From Bradyrhizobium sp. (lineage in GTDB: Bacteria > Pseudomonadota > Alphaproteobacteria > Rhizobiales > Xanthobacteraceae), in contig JAQGKJ010000245.1 in the NCBI GenBank assembly GCA_028290165.1, positions 1 to 9,258 of the forward strand: a DNA stretch of 9,258 bases. The letters run 5' to 3'. Each line of letters opens with the position of its first letter. Position 1 is the stretch's first letter. Positions 5,968 to 9,258 of this stretch are shown piece by piece. Position numbers and translations under genes: made by a program. The notes below the pieces were generated by a model, which worked only from the letters and a program-made list of their open reading frames with translations, did no database searches and was not told the DNA's origin.

Positions 5968-6824
5968 GGCCGCGCTCCCGGACCGGAGATCGGCAGGCCG
6001 TTGCTGACATAGGACAGATAATATTCGAGGTCGCGGTATTCGTCGGCCTGCGGCTCGAGCGGCACGCCGCGGATCTGGCTGTTGCAGGTCGTGAAGCGCC
6101 GGCTGATCGTGCCCATGCCGCTCCACTCGGAACGGTAGATCGGCATGGCATTGAGGATTCCGAGCGCGGGCGCCAGCACTTCCGCGCGGATCCGCTCGCC
6201 CGGACTCTGCACGTGGCAGGTGGCGCAGGAGAAATTGAGTTGCCCGCGGCGCGTGTAGAAATAGCGCTTGCCGTTCTGGTAGGCCTCCAGCGCACGCGGA
6301 TCTCTGGGGATCTTGATGTCGAACGGTTTGCCGCGCGAGGTGAACGCCATGTAGGCGGTCAGCGCCGCCATTTCGTCTTTCACATAGGAGAACGGCGCCT
6401 CGCCATTGGCCTCGCGGCAGCGGTTCAACGCCAGCTCCAGCGTAATGACGTTGCCTTCCTTCTCGTCGAAATACGGATAGTTCTGGCGAATGCCGATGCC
6501 GCCATTGGGAAAGCAATCCGCGTAGCTCTTGCCGTTCTTGAACGGCTTTGAGAACATCTCCTTGCCCATGTCGAGCGAGAACTCATAGGGCGGGAATTGT
6601 TCTTTCTCTTCCCATTGCCGGTGCATGTCCTCGTTCATCGAGTACGGGCCGTTGACGAAATCTTGCAGCTTCAGCTTGGGAAATTTCCGGGTGAAGTATT
6701 TCTGGAACGCTTTCGCATCCGCCACCGGATCGGGCGTGTCCGCGGCGATGGCGGACGGCACAGCGCAAAGCGCCAACGTCACAAGCGCAACAGCGGCCGA
6801 GGCAAAATGGATCGCAGATCGCAC
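5964..6824 (-). CDS. soxA: SoxA, c-type cytochrome subunit of SoxXA (single-heme form)
   Basis: SoxA with SoxX forms the L-cysteine S-thiosulfotransferase that joins thiosulfate to the SoxY cysteine. The 286-residue precursor has a Sec signal peptide (cleavage near AIAA, 25-28). One heme site, CATCH (200-204), is followed by the active-site cysteine Cys247 in the stretch FTTCNSQIRG, which in SoxA family members is the persulfidated heme ligand. The N-terminal repeat keeps Cys104 (KSYADCFPNGG) and Cys136 (LNRCREANGE) but has no CxxCH, so this is the monoheme type in which those cysteines are expected to form a disulfide. The start is GTG at 6824, five bases after the near-perfect ribosome-binding site AAGGAGG, which overlaps the end of soxZ. 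The stop overlaps the soxK-like start. Confidence 0.96.
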   Translation of the reverse strand: MRSAIHFASAAVALVTLALCAVPSAIAADTPDPVADAKAFQKYFTRKFPKLKLQDFVNGPYSMNEDMHRQWEEKEQFPPYEFSLDMGKEMFSKPFKNGKSYADCFPNGGIGIRQNYPYFDEKEGNVITLELALNRCREANGEAPFSYVKDEMAALTAYMAFTSRGKPFDIKIPRDPRALEAYQNGKRYFYTRRGQLNFSCATCHVQSPGERIRAEVLAPALGILNAMPIYRSEWSGMGTISRRFTTCNSQIRGVPLEPQADEYRDLEYYLSYVSNGLPISGPGARP

Positions 6825-6835
6825 GTATGCCTCCT

Positions 6836-7147
6836 TTATTGAATCTTCGCCGTGGTCGTGTCGCTCTCGCCCTTGTTGTCGACCCAGCTGATTTTCAGGT
6901 CGTCGCCCTTCTTGCCGCCCTTGAAAGCGAACTTGACATAGGGGTCCTTGGAGACGGCGGCGCCCCAGTCGGCGACGAACACGGGCTTGCCGTCATATTC
7001 AAAGGTCAATTCCTGGATGAAATGCGGCGGAATGAGCCCGCCCTTGGCGTCCTTGACGAAGCCGGAATCCATCGGATGCTGGATCAGCGCCTGGACTTCG
7101 GTGGTGTCGCCGTTCGAGGTGGCGCGCACGCGAATGGTCGATGCCAT
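6836..7147 (-). CDS. soxZ: SoxZ, sulfur-carrier complex subunit
   Basis: SoxZ (103 residues) pairs with SoxY to form the SoxYZ carrier on which thiosulfate is oxidised. It is an all-beta, immunoglobulin-like small protein. Visible family features are RVRATSNGDTTEVQALIQHPM near the N-terminus, PPHFIQELTFEYDGKPVF in the middle, and a C-terminal strand ISWVDNKG. It has no signal peptide and no cysteine, as expected: SoxZ is thought to leave the cell bound to SoxY through the Tat system. AAGGAG precedes the ATG at a normal distance. The 45 bases to soxY and 11 bases to soxA fit co-transcription. Confidence 0.96.
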   Translation of the reverse strand: MASTIRVRATSNGDTTEVQALIQHPMDSGFVKDAKGGLIPPHFIQELTFEYDGKPVFVADWGAAVSKDPYVKFAFKGGKKGDDLKISWVDNKGESDTTTAKIQ

Positions 7148-7192
7148 CAGAATATTCTCCTTAGCTCACTATTTTTCGCATGATCTTGCGTA

Positions 7193-7687
7193 TCAACCGC
7201 CGCAGCCGCCGACGGTGACTTTGACTTCCTTGGTTGCGCTGTAGAGCTTGCCGCCGGCTTCCACGATCGCGATCACGTTGCTGGTCTTCGCCATCTTCAG
7301 GCGATTGGCCACGCTCGGCATCGTGCCTGCCGGAATCCTGTAGGACGCCGCCAGCGCGTTCGGATTCTCCGCGACCAGGATCGAGATCGAGGTGACCTCG
7401 GTGAGGCCCGTGCTGACCGAGATCGGAACCACCGCGCCGTTCTCGGCGATTTCCGGCGCATCCAATTTGACCTTGTCCGATGGCTCCGCGGTCCTGCCAT
7501 AGAGCGCCTTGATGGCCTCGGCATCGCTCTTGGCCTTGAACGCAGCTTCCGGATATTTGTCATTGGCTGCGGCGAACGCCGGCGCCAGGCTGAAGGCATT
7601 ATTGCCGAGGCCGACCAGCGCGACCGCGCCCGCGCCCTGCAATATCAGGCGTCGCGTCGTCGAAAACCCGTTGTCAGTGGCCGTCAT
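7193..7687 (-). CDS. soxY: SoxY, sulfur-carrier protein with C-terminal GGCGG
   Basis: SoxY holds the pathway intermediates covalently on the cysteine of its flexible C-terminal swinging arm. The 164-residue precursor has a Tat signal (TTRRLILQG, 10-18; cleavage near AFA at 37-39) and ends in VTVGGCGG with the carrier Cys162, the decisive family signature. The central region carries the beta-sandwich strands, including AVVPISVSTGLTEVTSISIL. It is the only cysteine in the protein, as usual. A GGGAGAG ribosome-binding site lies before the ATG. It sits between soxX and soxZ in the operon. Confidence 0.97.
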   Translation of the reverse strand: MTATDNGFSTTRRLILQGAGAVALVGLGNNAFSLAPAFAAANDKYPEAAFKAKSDAEAIKALYGRTAEPSDKVKLDAPEIAENGAVVPISVSTGLTEVTSISILVAENPNALAASYRIPAGTMPSVANRLKMAKTSNVIAIVEAGGKLYSATKEVKVTVGGCGG

Positions 7688-7717
7688 CCAAATTCTCTCC
7701 CAAAGGCGCGTTCGCCG

Positions 7718-8110
7718 TCATAATGTCTGCAGGAAATCCACCACCGCGTTGATCTCCTGCTCGGTCAAAATGCGATTTCGTCCGAACGGCGGCATCACGG
7801 TCTGCGGATTGCGCCTGGTTTCATCGGTAACGATCGCGACGAGCTCGTTACGGTCAGGGTATTTGCTTCTGATATCCTTCAGTGGCGGCCCGATGGTGCC
7901 GGGAAGATCGCCGCCCTTGATCTCGTGGCAGGTCAGGCAATTGCCCTTGCCGCGATCGAATGCGAGTTTTTGGCCTTCGGCTGCGGCGGATTGCGCGGCG
8001 GCAGGGCCAGCGAGCGCGAGCGCGCCGATCAGTAGCGTCAATGCGAGCGCAGGAATTGTGACGAGCCTGGTCGATGGATGGTCGGTCAAGGGCGTTTCCC
8101 GCTGGCTCAT
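7718..8110 (-). CDS. soxX: SoxX, monoheme c-type cytochrome subunit of SoxXA
   Basis: SoxX is the electron-accepting heme subunit that partners with SoxA in the periplasm. The 130-residue precursor has a signal peptide (hydrophobic core about 17-34; cleavage likely after AAA at 37-39). It has one heme site, CLTCH (58-62), and the probable axial Met106 within TVMPPFG, a motif typical of SoxX. The C-terminal LTEQEINAVVDFLQTL is the usual closing helix of class I cytochromes c. The ATG overlaps the soxD TGA (ATGA, 8107-8110). Here soxX lies upstream of soxY and is separated from soxA by soxYZ, similar to the soxXYZA order of Paracoccus. Confidence 0.95.
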   Translation of the reverse strand: MSQRETPLTDHPSTRLVTIPALALTLLIGALALAGPAAAQSAAAEGQKLAFDRGKGNCLTCHEIKGGDLPGTIGPPLKDIRSKYPDRNELVAIVTDETRRNPQTVMPPFGRNRILTEQEINAVVDFLQTL

Positions 8111-8781
8111 TTCGGCTGCATGGTGTCGAGCGGTCCGGTGGTGCGCGGCGTCAGGTCCCGTCCCTCTGCCGTGGACATGATCTTGACATCACTGGGGTCG
8201 GCGCATGCGCTCATGCACGGTTTGGCCATCGTATCAGGTCTGGGATCGGTCCAGATGAAAGCGTCGCGATTTTGCATTTTGACTTTCGGCAAACTGTCGC
8301 GGTCGGCAACGAATTCACTGGGAACGGCATCGTTCAGGTTCAGAATATACGCGGTCAAAGCATAAACGTCATCGACTGACAATGTGTGCGGCGCCGGCAT
8401 CGGCATGGCGCGGTTAATGTAGTCCCATAATGTCGGCGCAAACGGCCAATAGCTGCCGACCGTCGGCTCGGGGCGGTCGTCCCGGAGTGTTCCCGCGCCG
8501 CCCACCAGCTTGGGAAAGCGGCCTTCGCCTTCGCCAAAGGTTCCATGGCAGGCGGCGCATTGCTCCGCATAGACTTCCGAGCCCCTCTGGACCGTGCCTT
8601 TGCCGGGAGGCAGGCCCGCTCCATCGTCGCCGCGCGCGTCGATATCCCAGCCGGCGATCTGCTCGGCCGTGGCTTTGGCGCCATAATCGTAGAAGCCGGG
8701 CTCCGCCGCGCGCGAAAAACTGGCGGAGGCGACGATCAGGCCCGCGCAGAGCAGCAGCGAAACCTCACGCGAGTTGAACAT
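8107..8781 (-). CDS. soxD: SoxD, cytochrome c subunit of sulfane dehydrogenase SoxCD (short, single-heme form)
   Basis: SoxD takes electrons from the molybdenum subunit SoxC, which oxidises the sulfane sulfur bound to SoxY. The 224-residue precursor has a signal peptide (cleavage near SRAA, 23-26), a mature start EPGFYDYGAKATAEQIAGWD, one heme site CAACH (75-79), and likely methionine ligand(s) at MPMPAPHTLS (126-135). The family's second heme domain, present in the longer Paracoccus SoxD, is absent. Instead there is a C-terminal extension with CMSAC (189-193), two cysteines without a histidine, which could be a disulfide. The ATG at 8781 has GGGAG upstream and overlaps the end of soxC by 17 bases; the ORF extending to 8889 is not favoured. 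Confidence 0.93.
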   Translation of the reverse strand: MFNSREVSLLLCAGLIVASASFSRAAEPGFYDYGAKATAEQIAGWDIDARGDDGAGLPPGKGTVQRGSEVYAEQCAACHGTFGEGEGRFPKLVGGAGTLRDDRPEPTVGSYWPFAPTLWDYINRAMPMPAPHTLSVDDVYALTAYILNLNDAVPSEFVADRDSLPKVKMQNRDAFIWTDPRPDTMAKPCMSACADPSDVKIMSTAEGRDLTPRTTGPLDTMQPK

Positions 8782-9258
8782 CGAACGCGCTCCCGTCAGG
8801 TTTGATCTGCCAGGTCTGGATCGAATTGTTGTGGTAGACTGAATTCGATCCACGCAGCTTTCGCAGTTGCGCAATCGTCGGCTGCACATAGCCGGTCTCG
8901 TCGATCACGCGCGATTGCAACAGCGCGGGCGCGCCATCCCAGCGCCATGCGAACGTGAATTTCGTCAGCGCCTTCGACAGCACCGGCTCATGCAGCCGCG
9001 CGTTCTGCCAATTGGCGCCGCCATCGGTGGAGACGTCGACCCGCCTGACCTTGCCGTTGCCGGTCCACGCCAATCCCCTGATCTCGTAGAGGCCCGGACG
9101 ATCCAGCGGCTTTTCGGGGCAGGGGAAGGTGATGACGGATTTGGCGTCGATCAGCCAGGTGAATCCGCGCGACGTGCCGTCCGGCATCAGGTCGGTGTAT
9201 TTCGAGGTTTCCTCGCGCGAGAACCATGGCTTGTCGCCGAGTTTGATGCGTCGCAGCC
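8765..9258 (-). CDS. soxC: SoxC, molybdopterin subunit of sulfane dehydrogenase, C-terminal part
   Basis: Only the last 163 residues are visible; the molybdopterin-binding domain lies beyond the window edge. The visible stretch corresponds to the Mo-co dimerisation domain of the sulfite oxidase family. It includes KPWFSREETSKYTDLMPDG, ending in a metal/cofactor-distal helix region, then VITFPCPEKPLDRPGLYEIR, the strand RRVDVSTDGGANWQNARL (the VxVSxDGGxxW motif common to this family) and TKFTFAWRWDG. Its end, SVYHNNSIQTWQIKPDGSAF, is typical of SoxC. The immediate overlap with a cytochrome soxD gene identifies it as SoxC rather than a stand-alone sulfite oxidase. The promoter and any upstream sox genes are outside the window. 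Confidence 0.93.
   Translation of the reverse strand, partial: LRRIKLGDKPWFSREETSKYTDLMPDGTSRGFTWLIDAKSVITFPCPEKPLDRPGLYEIRGLAWTGNGKVRRVDVSTDGGANWQNARLHEPVLSKALTKFTFAWRWDGAPALLQSRVIDETGYVQPTIAQLRKLRGSNSVYHNNSIQTWQIKPDGSAFDVQLA

Noticed and set aside
7148..7192. Possible internal promoter or terminator between soxY and soxZ
   Set aside because: The 45-base gap is somewhat AT-richer but shows no convincing -35/-10 pair or hairpin; it mainly holds the soxZ ribosome-binding site.

Overview
The window comes from a high-GC alphaproteobacterium. The protein content, the gene order and a dispersed-repeat type that I recall from Bradyrhizobium and Rhodopseudomonas point to the Bradyrhizobiaceae (Nitrobacteraceae); that placement is inference. 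Two convergent transcription units meet near position 2100-2225, and nearly all of the DNA is coding.

Plus strand, 2-2075: the end of an ABC importer operon of the vitamin B12/ferric-siderophore/heme class. It holds the C-terminal part of a FecCD/BtuC permease (cut by the window edge), a complete ATPase and a complete exported substrate-binding protein. Stop and start codons overlap at both junctions. The substrate cannot be read from the sequence; cobalamin is the best guess.

Centre, 2076-2225: a short intergenic region with a perfect 28-bp inverted repeat. Each arm is itself a GAAA/TTTC-loop hairpin. It looks like a REP- or MITE-type element between convergent genes.

Minus strand, 9258 down to 2226: a thiosulfate-oxidising Sox operon in the order soxC(partial)-soxD-soxX-soxY-soxZ-soxA-soxK-like-soxB, followed by an exported DsrE-family protein, a 28-codon ORF that is almost only a signal peptide, and a metallo-beta-lactamase/rhodanese fusion of the persulfide dioxygenase type. 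SoxYZ carries the sulfur substrate on a C-terminal cysteine. SoxXA (with the SoxK-like protein) attaches thiosulfate oxidatively, SoxB hydrolyses off sulfate, and SoxCD oxidises the remaining sulfane sulfur. The presence of SoxCD suggests complete oxidation to sulfate rather than sulfur storage. The three distal genes look like accessory handling of sulfane sulfur or persulfide. No regulator (soxR), soxV, soxW or operon promoter is visible; these would lie beyond 9258 or elsewhere.

The least explained items are the 28-codon secreted ORF, the periplasmic DsrE-like protein and the linkage of a probably cytoplasmic persulfide dioxygenase-rhodanese to a periplasmic Sox system. SoxA and SoxD are both in single-heme form.
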